A stretch of 64,000 nt of DNA from Planctomycetota bacterium (lineage in GTDB: Bacteria > Planctomycetota > UBA1135 > UBA2386), in the NCBI GenBank assembly GCA_016716265.1, contig JADJWQ010000006.1:124001-188000 (forward strand). Reading direction: 5' to 3'. This document shows, one piece after another, positions 27,805 to 36,557 of the stretch. Numbering within the stretch: the stretch's first letter is position 1; each line of letters opens with the position of its first letter. Position numbers and translations under genes: made by a program. The notes beneath the pieces were generated by a model. That model was not told where the DNA came from, ran no database searches, and saw only the letters and a list, made by a program, of their open reading frames with translations.

Positions 27805-28626
27805 ATGGCAGGTCGACGCTCGGGCGTGACCTTCGCAGCTCTGCTGCCCCACCCGCCGATCGCGGTGCCGGACGTCGGCGCGCACTTCGCCGCCGCCTCG
27901 CTCGCGACGACGACCAACTCGCGCGAGGTCGCGCGCCGGCTCGTCCGTGCACGTCCGGATCGCATCGCGCTCGTGTCCCCGCACGCGCCGCGCCGCGCCG
28001 GCTCGTTCGGTATCTGGTCCGGTGGCGAGCTCCGCGGCGACCTCGAGATGTTCCAGGCCCCGGCCGCACGCGTGGCGCTGCCGAACGACACCGACCTGTG
28101 CGCCGAGCTGGCCGGGGCAGCCGCGCGGGCCGGACTCGCGACCTGGCCGATCCCACCCGGTCTGCTCGACCACGGCTCGGTGGTGCCGCTGTGGTTCCTC
28201 TGCGAAGCCGGCTGGGCCGGTCCGACCGTCGTGCTGTCGCTCCCCGCGGACGCCGACCTGTCGCAGTGCACGCGATTCGGCACCGCGCTCGCCGAGGCGT
28301 GCGAGTCGCGCGAGGCGTGCACCGCATTGATCGCCAGCGGCGACGGCACGCACCGCGCGCGACCCGGCGCGCCCGCCGGCTACGCACCGCGTGCGATCGA
28401 GTTCGACCAGCACCTCGGTGCGATCCTCGCAGCGGGCGACCTGCGCGCGGTGCACGACATCGACCCCGCGCTCCGCTCGCTCGCCGCGGAGGACACCTGC
28501 GAGAGCCTCGGCGTCATCGCCGCGGCGATCGACCACGTCGGGCGCCGCCCCGAGGTGCTGTCGCAGGAGCACCCGTTCGGAGTCGGCTACACCGTCGCGA
28601 TCCTGCACGACGCGAATCGCCGATGA
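27805..28626 (+). CDS. LigB/class III dioxygenase-like protein of AmmeMemoRadiSam type
   Basis: 273 aa. The N-terminus FAALLPHPPIAVPDVG and the blocks LVSPHAPRRAGSF, LDHGSVVPLWFL and LIASGDGTHRARPGAPAGYAP are typical of the LigB-like fold found in Memo and in the N-terminal half of many AMMECR1 fusion proteins. Metal-ligand positions (His in PHPP, SPHA and LDHGS) are retained. No AMMECR1 domain follows: the protein ends and its stop overlaps the radical SAM gene by 4 bp (ATGA). The biochemical role of this family is not established; it is often discussed together with the radical SAM partner as an unknown modification system. Confidence 0.83.
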   Translation: MAGRRSGVTFAALLPHPPIAVPDVGAHFAAASLATTTNSREVARRLVRARPDRIALVSPHAPRRAGSFGIWSGGELRGDLEMFQAPAARVALPNDTDLCAELAGAAARAGLATWPIPPGLLDHGSVVPLWFLCEAGWAGPTVVLSLPADADLSQCTRFGTALAEACESREACTALIASGDGTHRARPGAPAGYAPRAIEFDQHLGAILAAGDLRAVHDIDPALRSLAAEDTCESLGVIAAAIDHVGRRPEVLSQEHPFGVGYTVAILHDANRR

Positions 28627-29714
28627 ACCGCGCCGGGGCAGCGCTGGCTGCGCGCCTGTCCAGCGCGCTCCCGGACGGCCGGCTGCAATGCGAACTCTGC
28701 CCGCGGCATTGCCGTCTGCGCGACGGTCAGCGCGGCTTCTGCTTCGTTCGTCGACGCCATGGCACGACGATCGAGCTGACGACCTGGGGGCGCGTCACCG
28801 GCCTCTGCATCGATCCGATCGAGAAGAAGCCGCTGCATCACTTCCTGCCGGGGACGCCGGTCCTGTCGTTCGGCACGGCCGGCTGCAACCTCGGCTGCCG
28901 GTTCTGCCAGAACTGGACGACGAGCCGCAGCCGCGACGTCGTGGCCGCGAGCATCGACGCGACTCCCGAGGTGATCGCGCGGACCGCGGACCACCACCGC
29001 TGTCGCGCGGTGGCGTTCACCTACAACGATCCGGTCGTGTTCGCCGAGTTCGCGGTCGACACCGCCGTGGAGTGCCGCGCGCTGGGCCTCGCGACCGTCA
29101 TGGTGACGGCCGGCTACGTCGACCCGGGCGCGCGAGCCGATCTGTTCGCGGCGGTCGACGCCGCGAACGTGGACCTGAAGGCGTTCCGCGACACCTTCTA
29201 TCGCAACCAGTGCCTCAGCGGCCGCGGTGGGCTCGCCGACGTGCTCGACACGATCGCGTGGCTCGTGCACGACACGCCCGTGTGGGTCGAGCTGACCACG
29301 CTGCTGATCCCCGGGCACAACGACGACGACGACGCGATCCGCGAGCAATGCGAGTGGATCGCCGCGACGCTCGGCCCCGAGGTCCCGCTGCACTTCACGG
29401 CATTCCATCCCGACTTCGCGATGCGCGACGTGCCGGCGACGCCACCCGTGACGCTACGCCGCGCGCGCGACCTGGCGCTCGAGCGTGGCCTCCACCACGT
29501 GTACGTCGGCAACGTGCACGACCCCGCCGCGCAATGCACGCGCTGCAGCGGTTGCGGCGCGGTGCTGATCGAACGACACGGCTACGCGATCGCGGGCTGG
29601 CGCCTCGACACCGCGGGGCGCTGCGCGGCGTGCGGCACGCCACTCCCGGGCCGGTTCGACGCCGACCCGGGTAGCTGGGGCAACCGCCGCGTGCCGGTCG
29701 CGCCCGAGCCCTGA
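28623..29714 (+). CDS. AmmeMemoRadiSam-type radical SAM enzyme (PflA-like)
   Basis: 363 aa. The radical SAM [4Fe-4S] motif is C88-NLG-C92-RF-C95, followed by QNW as in PflA-like activases of this group. Upstream is an extra cysteine set (C23, C26, C30, C40) and a hallmark DPIEKKPLHHFLPGT block. The TIM-barrel body includes FTYNDPVVFAEF and NVDLKAFRD. The C-terminus carries a zinc-ribbon-like pair (CTRCSGC and CAAC). It probably generates a 5'-deoxyadenosyl radical to activate or modify a substrate linked to the upstream LigB-like protein; that substrate is unknown. Confidence 0.92.
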   Translation: MNRAGAALAARLSSALPDGRLQCELCPRHCRLRDGQRGFCFVRRRHGTTIELTTWGRVTGLCIDPIEKKPLHHFLPGTPVLSFGTAGCNLGCRFCQNWTTSRSRDVVAASIDATPEVIARTADHHRCRAVAFTYNDPVVFAEFAVDTAVECRALGLATVMVTAGYVDPGARADLFAAVDAANVDLKAFRDTFYRNQCLSGRGGLADVLDTIAWLVHDTPVWVELTTLLIPGHNDDDDAIREQCEWIAATLGPEVPLHFTAFHPDFAMRDVPATPPVTLRRARDLALERGLHHVYVGNVHDPAAQCTRCSGCGAVLIERHGYAIAGWRLDTAGRCAACGTPLPGRFDADPGSWGNRRVPVAPEP

Positions 29715-29800
29715 GCGCGGCGCCGACTCGACCGTTACCGCCGCCGGGTCCATGATCGCGGGCCATCCCGCCGGAGAGCCCGACGGGGCAGGAACCCCTC

Positions 29801-32374
29801 ATGCGGATCTGCGGTGCGGTGTGGATGCTCGCCGGCGTGCTCGGCGCCCAGCAGGGCGAGCACCCGGTCGACCGGTTCGTGGCGGCCGGGCTGCGCGGCG
29901 CGGGGCTCGACTTCGCGCCGCCCGCCGACCGCGCCACGCTGCTGCGGCGGACGAGCCTGACCCTGACCGGGCTGCCGCCGACGCCGGCGGAGGTCGACGC
30001 CTTCGTCGCCGACGCGGCGCCCGGATCATTCGAGCGCGTGCTCGACCGGCTGCTCGCGTCACCCCACTACGCGGAGCACCAGGCCGCGCGTTGGCTCGAC
30101 CTCGCCCGCTACGCCGACACGAACGGCTACGAGAAGGACGCGCCGAGGACGATGTGGCCGTGGCGCGACGAGCTGATCGCGAGCTTCGACCGGGACGAGC
30201 CGTTCGACCGCTTCACGATCCGCCAGCTCGCCGGCGACCTGCTGCCCGACGCGACCACCGCGGACCGGATCGCGAGCGGCTACCACCGCAATGCGATGCT
30301 GAACGACGAGGGCGGCGTCGATGCCGAGGAGTTCCGCGTGGTCGCCGTCAAGGACCGCGTCGACGCGACGGCGCGCACGTGGCTCGCGCTGACCCTCGAT
30401 TGCGCGCAGTGCCACGACCATCCGCACGACCCGATCACGCAGCGCGAGTACTACGCGTTCTACGCCTTCTTCGACTCGACGCGCGACACCGGCGTCGGCG
30501 CCGGGCCGACCGTCGCGGTCCACCCGCGCGCGGTGCAGCCGACCGCGGAGCTCCTGACGCGCGAGCTCGCGGCCGCGCGCGCCGCCCTCGACACCGCCAC
30601 GCGGACGGACGACCCGGTGCTGCGCGACTGGCTCGCCGCCGAGCGCACCCGGCTGCTGGAGCGCGAGAGCGCGCCCCCCCGAGCCGGGCCTTGGTTCCAC
30701 CTCGGGCCGCTGCCGTGCGACGACCAGCGCCGCGCGCTGGCGCGCCGCTTCCCCGCCGAGCGGCGCGTCGACCTCGACCGCCGGTTCGAGGGGCTCGCGT
30801 GGCAACCTCGCCCCGACCTGACCGACGGCATCGTGCACGCATTGCCCGGCGAGCGCTGTGTCCACTTCCTGTTCCGCACCATCGACGGCCCCGCCGGCCG
30901 CCGCGTCACGCTGTCGCTCGGCAGCGACGACGCGCTCGAGGTGCTGTGGAACGGCGACGAGGTCCTGTCCCGTGACGTCACCCGCGCTGCTGCGCTCGAC
31001 TCCGATCGTGTCGACGTCACGCTCCGCGAGGGCCCTGACGAGCTGCTGCTGAAGGTGGTCAACGGCGGTGGCCCCGGCGGCTTCGCGTTCCGGCTGGTCG
31101 ACGGCGACTGGTCGGAGCCGGTCCGCGTCGCGTTGCGCAAGCCGCCAGCCGACCGCGATGCGACCGACGACCGCACGCTGGCCGCGTTCCTCCGCGACAG
31201 CGCGCCCGCGCTCGCCGCGCAGCGCGCCCGCGTCGCGGCGCTCGTGGCCGGGCTCGCCGAGCTGCCGACTGCGCAGCCGCTGGTGATGGCCGAGCTCGAC
31301 ACCCCGCGCGCGACGCGCGTGCTGACGCGCGGCGATTGGCGGCAGCCCGGGCCGCGCGTCACGCCCGACGTGCCCGCGGTGCTGCCGCCGTTCCCCGCGG
31401 ACGCGCCGCGCGATCGGCTCGGGCTCGCGCGCTGGCTGGTGGGCCCCGCCGCGCTGCGGACCGCGCGCGTCACCGCGAACCGCGTGTGGGCAGCGCACTT
31501 CGGCCGCGGGCTCGTCGCGACGCTCGACGACTTCGGCGCGCGCGGAGAGCCCGCTTCGCACCCGGAGCTGCTCGACTTCCTCGCGCGGGCGTTCGTCGAC
31601 TCCGGCTGGTCGCTGCGCGCGCTGCACCGGCTGATCCTGACCTCGCGCACCTGGCAGCAGGCGTCCGCGCTGCCCGCGGACGACAGTGATCCCGCCAACC
31701 TGCGGCTCGGCCGCGGGCCGCGCTACCGGCTGTCGTTCGAGCAGCTCCGCGACCAGGCGCTCGCCGCGGCGGGTCTGCTCGACCCGACCGTCGGCGGGCC
31801 CAGCGTGATGCCGCCACAGCCCGACGGCGTCTGGGAGCAGAGCTTCGCGGTGCACGACCTCGACTACCGCTGGCGTACCGACGACCCGCCGAAGCGGCAT
31901 CGCCGCGGTATCTACGTCTATCTGCGCCGCACGGCCCCCTACCCGACCTTCGCATTGTTCGACGGCCCGCGCCGCGAGGTCTGCGCGGCATCCCGCAATC
32001 GCACGATCACCCCGCTGCAGGCGCTCGCGATGTGGAACGACCCGGCGTTCGTCGAGGCGGCCGGCGCGCTCGCCACCAGGGTGCTGCGCGAGGTCGATAC
32101 CGACCCCGCGTCCGCGCGCCCCGACACGGTCGACGAAGCGCGCCTCGCCCGGCTGTTCCGCCTCGTCCTCGCCCGCCCGCCGCTGCCGGCCGAGACCACC
32201 GAGCTCCTGGCCCTGCTGCGCGACGCGCGCGCAGACTTCGCAACGCGCCCCGCCGACGCCGCGGCGCTGTGCGCGCACGCCCGGGTGGCCGCACCTGGAC
32301 CGATCGAGCTGGCGAGCTGGATCGTGCTCGCGAACCTCGCGCTGAACCTCGACGAAACGCTGACCCTCCGATGA
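29801..32374 (+). CDS. DUF1549/DUF1553 protein without PSCyt1 but with PA14-like insert
   Basis: 857 aa. A short signal peptide (MRICGAVWMLAGVLGA) leads directly into PSCyt2/DUF1549 (about 20-220) with one CxxCH, CAQCH at 201-205. A PA14/lectin-like beta-domain follows at about 350-440 (LSLGSDDALEVLWNGDEV...PDELLLKVVNGGGPGGFAFRL). Then comes DUF1553 (about 535-850: TANRVWAAHFGRGLV, YRLSFEQLRDQALAAAGLL). Unlike the 18337 gene it has no N-terminal cytochrome domain. The ATG is preceded by AGGA at 9 nt. The stop overlaps the next gene as ATGA. Confidence 0.92.
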   Translation: MRICGAVWMLAGVLGAQQGEHPVDRFVAAGLRGAGLDFAPPADRATLLRRTSLTLTGLPPTPAEVDAFVADAAPGSFERVLDRLLASPHYAEHQAARWLDLARYADTNGYEKDAPRTMWPWRDELIASFDRDEPFDRFTIRQLAGDLLPDATTADRIASGYHRNAMLNDEGGVDAEEFRVVAVKDRVDATARTWLALTLDCAQCHDHPHDPITQREYYAFYAFFDSTRDTGVGAGPTVAVHPRAVQPTAELLTRELAAARAALDTATRTDDPVLRDWLAAERTRLLERESAPPRAGPWFHLGPLPCDDQRRALARRFPAERRVDLDRRFEGLAWQPRPDLTDGIVHALPGERCVHFLFRTIDGPAGRRVTLSLGSDDALEVLWNGDEVLSRDVTRAAALDSDRVDVTLREGPDELLLKVVNGGGPGGFAFRLVDGDWSEPVRVALRKPPADRDATDDRTLAAFLRDSAPALAAQRARVAALVAGLAELPTAQPLVMAELDTPRATRVLTRGDWRQPGPRVTPDVPAVLPPFPADAPRDRLGLARWLVGPAALRTARVTANRVWAAHFGRGLVATLDDFGARGEPASHPELLDFLARAFVDSGWSLRALHRLILTSRTWQQASALPADDSDPANLRLGRGPRYRLSFEQLRDQALAAAGLLDPTVGGPSVMPPQPDGVWEQSFAVHDLDYRWRTDDPPKRHRRGIYVYLRRTAPYPTFALFDGPRREVCAASRNRTITPLQALAMWNDPAFVEAAGALATRVLREVDTDPASARPDTVDEARLARLFRLVLARPPLPAETTELLALLRDARADFATRPADAAALCAHARVAAPGPIELASWIVLANLALNLDETLTLR

Positions 32375-33771
32375 ATCCCTCCCGCCGCGACGTCCTGCAG
32401 ATCGCCGGCCTCGGCCTGGCCGATCTGGCGTTGCACGACCTGCGGATGCGCGACGCCGGCGCGCCCTCGGGTCCACACCATCGGCCGCGCGTGCGGCGTG
32501 TGATCCAGCTCGGCATGATCGGCGCGCCGTCGCAGATCGACCTGTTCGAGCACAAGCCCGAGCTCCTGCGGCGCGACGGCGAGGCCCCGCCCGCCGCGGC
32601 GCTGCGCGGTGAGCGCTTCGCGTTCCTGCCCGCCGAGGGCCGCGGTGCCACGCTGCTCGCGCCGCGCTGGCCGGTGCGCCGTCACGGCACGAACGGCAGC
32701 TGGCTGTCCGATCTGCTCCCGTGCCACCGCCACATCGCCGACCGCGTCACCTGGCTCCACGCGGTGCACACCGACGAGATCAACCACGTGCCCGCGCAGC
32801 TCGTCTGGCAGACCGGCTCGCCACGGCAGGGTCGGCCGAGCTTCGGCGCTTGGATCGACTACGGGCTCGGTCGGCTCGCCGACGACTTGCCCGCCTACGT
32901 CGTCCTCGCGTCGGGCAAGGCCGGCCGCTGCGGGACCGCCTGCTGGGACGCCGGCTTCCTGCCCGCGCGTCACCAGGGCGTCCCGCTGCGCAGCGACGGT
33001 GAGCCGGTCCTGTTCCTCGACGACCCGCCCGGACTCGGCCGCGCGCTCCGCGCGCGCTCCCTCGACTCGCTGACGAGGCTCGACGAGCTCGCCGCCGAGC
33101 GCGACCGCGACCCGGCGACCCGGGCGCGGATCGACAGCTACGAGCTCGCCTTCCGCATGCAGGCAAGTGTTCCCGAGCTCGTCGATCTCCGCAATGAACC
33201 ACCCGCAACGCTGGAGCTGTACGGAGCGGAGCCGGAGCGCCGCTCGTTCGCCGCCAATTGCCTGCTGGCGCGCCGCCTGGTCGAGCGCGGCGTCCGGTTC
33301 GTGCAGCTCGTCCACGGCGGCTGGGACCACCACGGCGGCGGCGGCGACCAGAACCTGCTGACGAACCTGCCGCAGCGCTGCGCCGAGGTCGACAGAGCTG
33401 CAGCCGCATTGATCGTCGACCTCGACCGCCGCGGTCTGCTCGACGACACGTTGGTCGTGTGGGGGGGCGAGTTCGGCCGCACCCCGATGCTGCAGGGCCC
33501 GCGGAGCGACACGGCGCTCGGCCGCGACCACCAGCGCACGGCATTCACGATGTGGCTGTGCGGCGGTGGCCTGCGCGCCGGTCTGCACCATGGCGAGACG
33601 GACGACTTCGGCATCCGTCCGATCGCGGGCGCAGTGCACGTCCACGACCTGCACGCCACGCTGCTGCACCTGCTCGGCATCGATCACGAGCGACTGACCT
33701 ACCGGTTCCACGGCCGCGACTTCCGGCTGACGGACGTCTACGGCCAGGTCGTCGAGCAGATCCTCGCCTGA
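32371..33771 (+). CDS. DUF1501-family secreted protein, second copy
   Basis: 466 aa. A twin-arginine-like N-terminus (MNPSRRDVLQIAGLGLADLAL) is followed by DUF1501 hallmarks: IDLFEHKPELL, WQTGSPRQGRPSFGAWIDYGLG (about 146-167), VVWGGEFGRTPML and DLHATLLHLLGIDHERLTYRFHGRD. It overlaps the DUF1553 gene by 4 bp, a tighter coupling than in the first pair. The two DUF1501 proteins are clearly homologous but diverged, so the two pairs are probably ancient paralogues rather than a recent duplication. Confidence 0.92.
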   Translation: MNPSRRDVLQIAGLGLADLALHDLRMRDAGAPSGPHHRPRVRRVIQLGMIGAPSQIDLFEHKPELLRRDGEAPPAAALRGERFAFLPAEGRGATLLAPRWPVRRHGTNGSWLSDLLPCHRHIADRVTWLHAVHTDEINHVPAQLVWQTGSPRQGRPSFGAWIDYGLGRLADDLPAYVVLASGKAGRCGTACWDAGFLPARHQGVPLRSDGEPVLFLDDPPGLGRALRARSLDSLTRLDELAAERDRDPATRARIDSYELAFRMQASVPELVDLRNEPPATLELYGAEPERRSFAANCLLARRLVERGVRFVQLVHGGWDHHGGGGDQNLLTNLPQRCAEVDRAAAALIVDLDRRGLLDDTLVVWGGEFGRTPMLQGPRSDTALGRDHQRTAFTMWLCGGGLRAGLHHGETDDFGIRPIAGAVHVHDLHATLLHLLGIDHERLTYRFHGRDFRLTDVYGQVVEQILA

Positions 33772-33912
33772 CGCCAGCCGACCGCGCACCGCGCCCGGCC
33801 TCGGGGTCATCCGGCCGGGTGAATATCCGCCATCCATCGGGACAGCGGCGCCGCGCGCCCTTGTTCCCCTCCTCGCCCCGCGCGACGATCGCGGGCGCGC
33901 CAACGATCTGCC

Positions 33913-35097
33913 ATGACCGACCCCAGGCCCCAGCAATCTCTCGCCCTGCGCTCGCTCGACAAGGCGCTCGGCGCCCTGCGCAACCTCGGCGTGCTCCCGC
34001 GGGAGCCGGCGCCGGCGCCGGTCGTCGCGCTGATCGACCGCATCGCCGATCTCGAACCGGACAAGGCCGCCGCCATCGCGCGGACCCTCTCGCAGGCGAG
34101 CCTGTTCAACGAGGTGGTGCGCGACCAGGTCGATGCGATGCGGGTCGGCGAGCGCTACCGCGGCATCACCGCGGCGTTCGACTCGATCCGGGCGGACGCG
34201 AAGCGCATGGTCGACCAGGTCGCCGACCAGCGGATCGACACGTTCGAGCGGCTGTCGAACATCTGGATGAAGGTGACGCGGGGCGACATCCCGTCGCGGT
34301 TCGACAAGATCAAGGCGACCTACCTGGACGTCTCGCGCGACACCGCTGACCAGATCGCCCGCGAGCAGACGATCCTCGACGCCTACCGTGACTTCCGCGT
34401 CGCATTGAAGGAGGCGCAGGCGCTCGGCTTCGAGCTGCTGGAGGCAGCGACGGCGGAGCTCGAGCGCAAGAAGACCGCATTGCAGAAGGTCGCCGCCGAG
34501 CTCGACGCGTTCCGGGGCGACGACGCCGGCGCGCGCGCACGGCTCGAGCTCGCCCGCGACCTGGCGCTGCACGCGACGCAGGAGGAGGACGAGCGCTACC
34601 AGATCGCCAAGGACCTCGCCGAGAACCTGTCGATCGCCTACAGCACGACCGAGGTCGTGATGGCGCGCATCCAGCAGATCGCCGACTGCAAGCAGCGGGT
34701 CTACCGGCAGGCGGTGACGTTCTTCGGCACCAACGAGACCGTGTTCACCGCCCTGTCGGCGTCGTTCACCGGAATGCACGGGCTGCACGAGGGCACCGCG
34801 ACGCTCGAGGCGATGCGCGACGGCATCAATCGGAGCCTCGAGGTACTCGGCGATCTCGGCACCGAGATCCAGGAATCCGCATTGCGCGCCGGCTACGGTC
34901 CCAACCTCCGCGCGGCGTCGGTCGCGAAGCTCGTCGACGCGGTCACCGACTTCCAGGCGCGCAGCGTCGCGATCATCGACGAGATGCGCGCGGCCAGCGA
35001 GGTCAACGAGCGCGAGATCCGCGCCGCGACCGAGGCCGGCGCGCGCCGCATGGTCGAACTGCAGCAGCGTGCGGCCCGGCTGCCGGAACTCGCGTGA
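33913..35097 (+). CDS. Coiled-coil protein, TelA-like (tentative), first gene of a three-gene cassette
   Basis: 394 aa, almost wholly alpha-helical, with no signal peptide or membrane helix. Heptad-rich segments run from about 55 to 110, 125 to 240 and 300 to 390. The order of helices (a segment like FDKIKATYLDVSRDTADQIA, then YRDFRVALKEAQALGFELLEAA) recalls TelA-type toxic-anion-resistance proteins, but no diagnostic motif settles it. ATG 33913 is the only sensible start. The stop overlaps the next gene (GTGA). With the DUF6384-like and Gly-tailed proteins it forms a conserved-looking operon of unknown role, possibly a membrane-associated scaffold. Confidence 0.7.
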   Translation: MTDPRPQQSLALRSLDKALGALRNLGVLPREPAPAPVVALIDRIADLEPDKAAAIARTLSQASLFNEVVRDQVDAMRVGERYRGITAAFDSIRADAKRMVDQVADQRIDTFERLSNIWMKVTRGDIPSRFDKIKATYLDVSRDTADQIAREQTILDAYRDFRVALKEAQALGFELLEAATAELERKKTALQKVAAELDAFRGDDAGARARLELARDLALHATQEEDERYQIAKDLAENLSIAYSTTEVVMARIQQIADCKQRVYRQAVTFFGTNETVFTALSASFTGMHGLHEGTATLEAMRDGINRSLEVLGDLGTEIQESALRAGYGPNLRAASVAKLVDAVTDFQARSVAIIDEMRAASEVNEREIRAATEAGARRMVELQQRAARLPELA

Positions 35098-36557
35098 GCG
35101 CACCTGCACCGGACGAGTCGCGCGGCGAGCGCGTGCCGCTCGACGAGGTCATGCTCGCGATGGACGTCGTCGACACGCTGCGCCACCAGCAGGAGCTGGT
35201 CGCGCGCGAGCTCGACGACGAGCGCCGCACCCGCGAGCTGATCGAGCGCGTGCAGTCGATCTACGATGCGCAGGGGATCGACGTGCCGCCCGCGGTGATC
35301 GCCGACGGCGTGACGGCCCTGCGCGAGAACCGCTTCGTCTACACGCCGCCGCGCCGCAGCTTCGAGGTGCGGCTCGCCGAGCTGTACGTCGACCGCGGTC
35401 GCCAGGCGCGCCGCGCCGCGCTGCTCACGATCCTCGCGATCGCCGGGTGGGCGGCGATCGCGCTGCCGGCGCGCGCCGAACGCCGGCGGCAGCTCGAGCT
35501 GACCGCCCAGCGGATCGAGGCCGCACTGCAGAGACGCGACGGACTCGGCACGCGGCTCGAGCGGCTGCGGACCGGCCTCGCGCGCGCGCGCGAGGTCAGC
35601 GAGGCGCCGGCCGCCCGCCAGCAGCTGCTCGACGCCGAGGCCGCACTCGCGGCGGCCGGCGACGCGGCGGCCGCGGCGCTCGCCGGGCTCGAGCCGCGGC
35701 CCGACGCGCAGCTGGTCGTCGCCGGCGACGCCGACTCGTCGCGGCGATTGCTGGGCGCCGAGGACAGCCTCGACCACGGCGACGCCGAGCTCGATCGTGC
35801 GACCGGCCTGCTCGCGGGGGTCGACGCGCTGAACGACAGCGAGCGCGGGCTGGCCGCCGTGGCGCAGCGCATCAACGAGCTCGCGCTCACGCCCGCCGAG
35901 CGCGCGCCGCTCGAGCCGCTGCGCGCTGCGGTCCGCGCGCACCTCGACGGCGGCCGCGGCCACCGGGCGGCGGCCACGCTGGAGGAGCTGCGCGATGCGG
36001 TGGTCGCGGTCGACCGCTCGCGCGCCCAGCGGACCGAGCTCGGCGCGCGCTGCGAGCGGGCGTGGGCCGCGCTGGCGGCGCTCGCCGCCGAGCCGCGGGC
36101 GGTCGGCGAGGCGGAGCGCCGCCGCGCGGCCGTGCGGGCGGCGCTCGACGCCGGCGACGCTCCGCGCGCGGCGCTCGCCGTCGAGCAGCTCGAGGAGCTG
36201 TTGGCGGAGCTGCAGCTCGGCTACCGGCTGCGCATCGTGTCGCGGCCGGGCCAGCAGAGCGGCATCTGGCGCTACGACCGGAGCGATCGCTCCAAGCGCA
36301 ACCACTACCTGATCGTCGAGGCCGTCGACGCGCAGGGCCGCGTGCTGGCGCTGCCGATCACGAGCGAGGAGGACGGCAGCACGCGGGTCGTCCGGCAATT
36401 CGGGGTCCGGGTCCCGGTCGCCGTCTACGACAGCGTGCGGGCCGACAAGCAGGACAATGGGCTGATCGACCGCGCGCTGATCGGTGAGAAGCGCCCCGGC
36501 ATGCGCGAGCCGCAATGGGATATCGACGTGCTGCCCGGGAGGATCACCCAATGGTGA
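35094..36557 (+). CDS. DUF6384-like membrane protein, second gene of the cassette
   Basis: 487 aa. The N-terminal motif VPLDEVMLAMDVVDTLRHQQ...LVARELDDERR...IYDAQGIDVPPAVIADGV is the feature by which I place it in the DUF6384 group (from memory, not a search). A single membrane helix lies at about 104-122 (RAALLTILAIAGWAAIALP), followed by long Ala/Glu/Arg coiled coils (about 125-375). A compact beta-rich C-terminal domain (about 378-487: YRLRIVSRPGQQSGIWRYDR, HYLIVEAVDAQGRVLALPI) ends the protein. It overlaps both neighbours (4 bp and 7 bp). Function unknown. Confidence 0.78.
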   Translation: MSAPAPDESRGERVPLDEVMLAMDVVDTLRHQQELVARELDDERRTRELIERVQSIYDAQGIDVPPAVIADGVTALRENRFVYTPPRRSFEVRLAELYVDRGRQARRAALLTILAIAGWAAIALPARAERRRQLELTAQRIEAALQRRDGLGTRLERLRTGLARAREVSEAPAARQQLLDAEAALAAAGDAAAAALAGLEPRPDAQLVVAGDADSSRRLLGAEDSLDHGDAELDRATGLLAGVDALNDSERGLAAVAQRINELALTPAERAPLEPLRAAVRAHLDGGRGHRAAATLEELRDAVVAVDRSRAQRTELGARCERAWAALAALAAEPRAVGEAERRRAAVRAALDAGDAPRAALAVEQLEELLAELQLGYRLRIVSRPGQQSGIWRYDRSDRSKRNHYLIVEAVDAQGRVLALPITSEEDGSTRVVRQFGVRVPVAVYDSVRADKQDNGLIDRALIGEKRPGMREPQWDIDVLPGRITQW

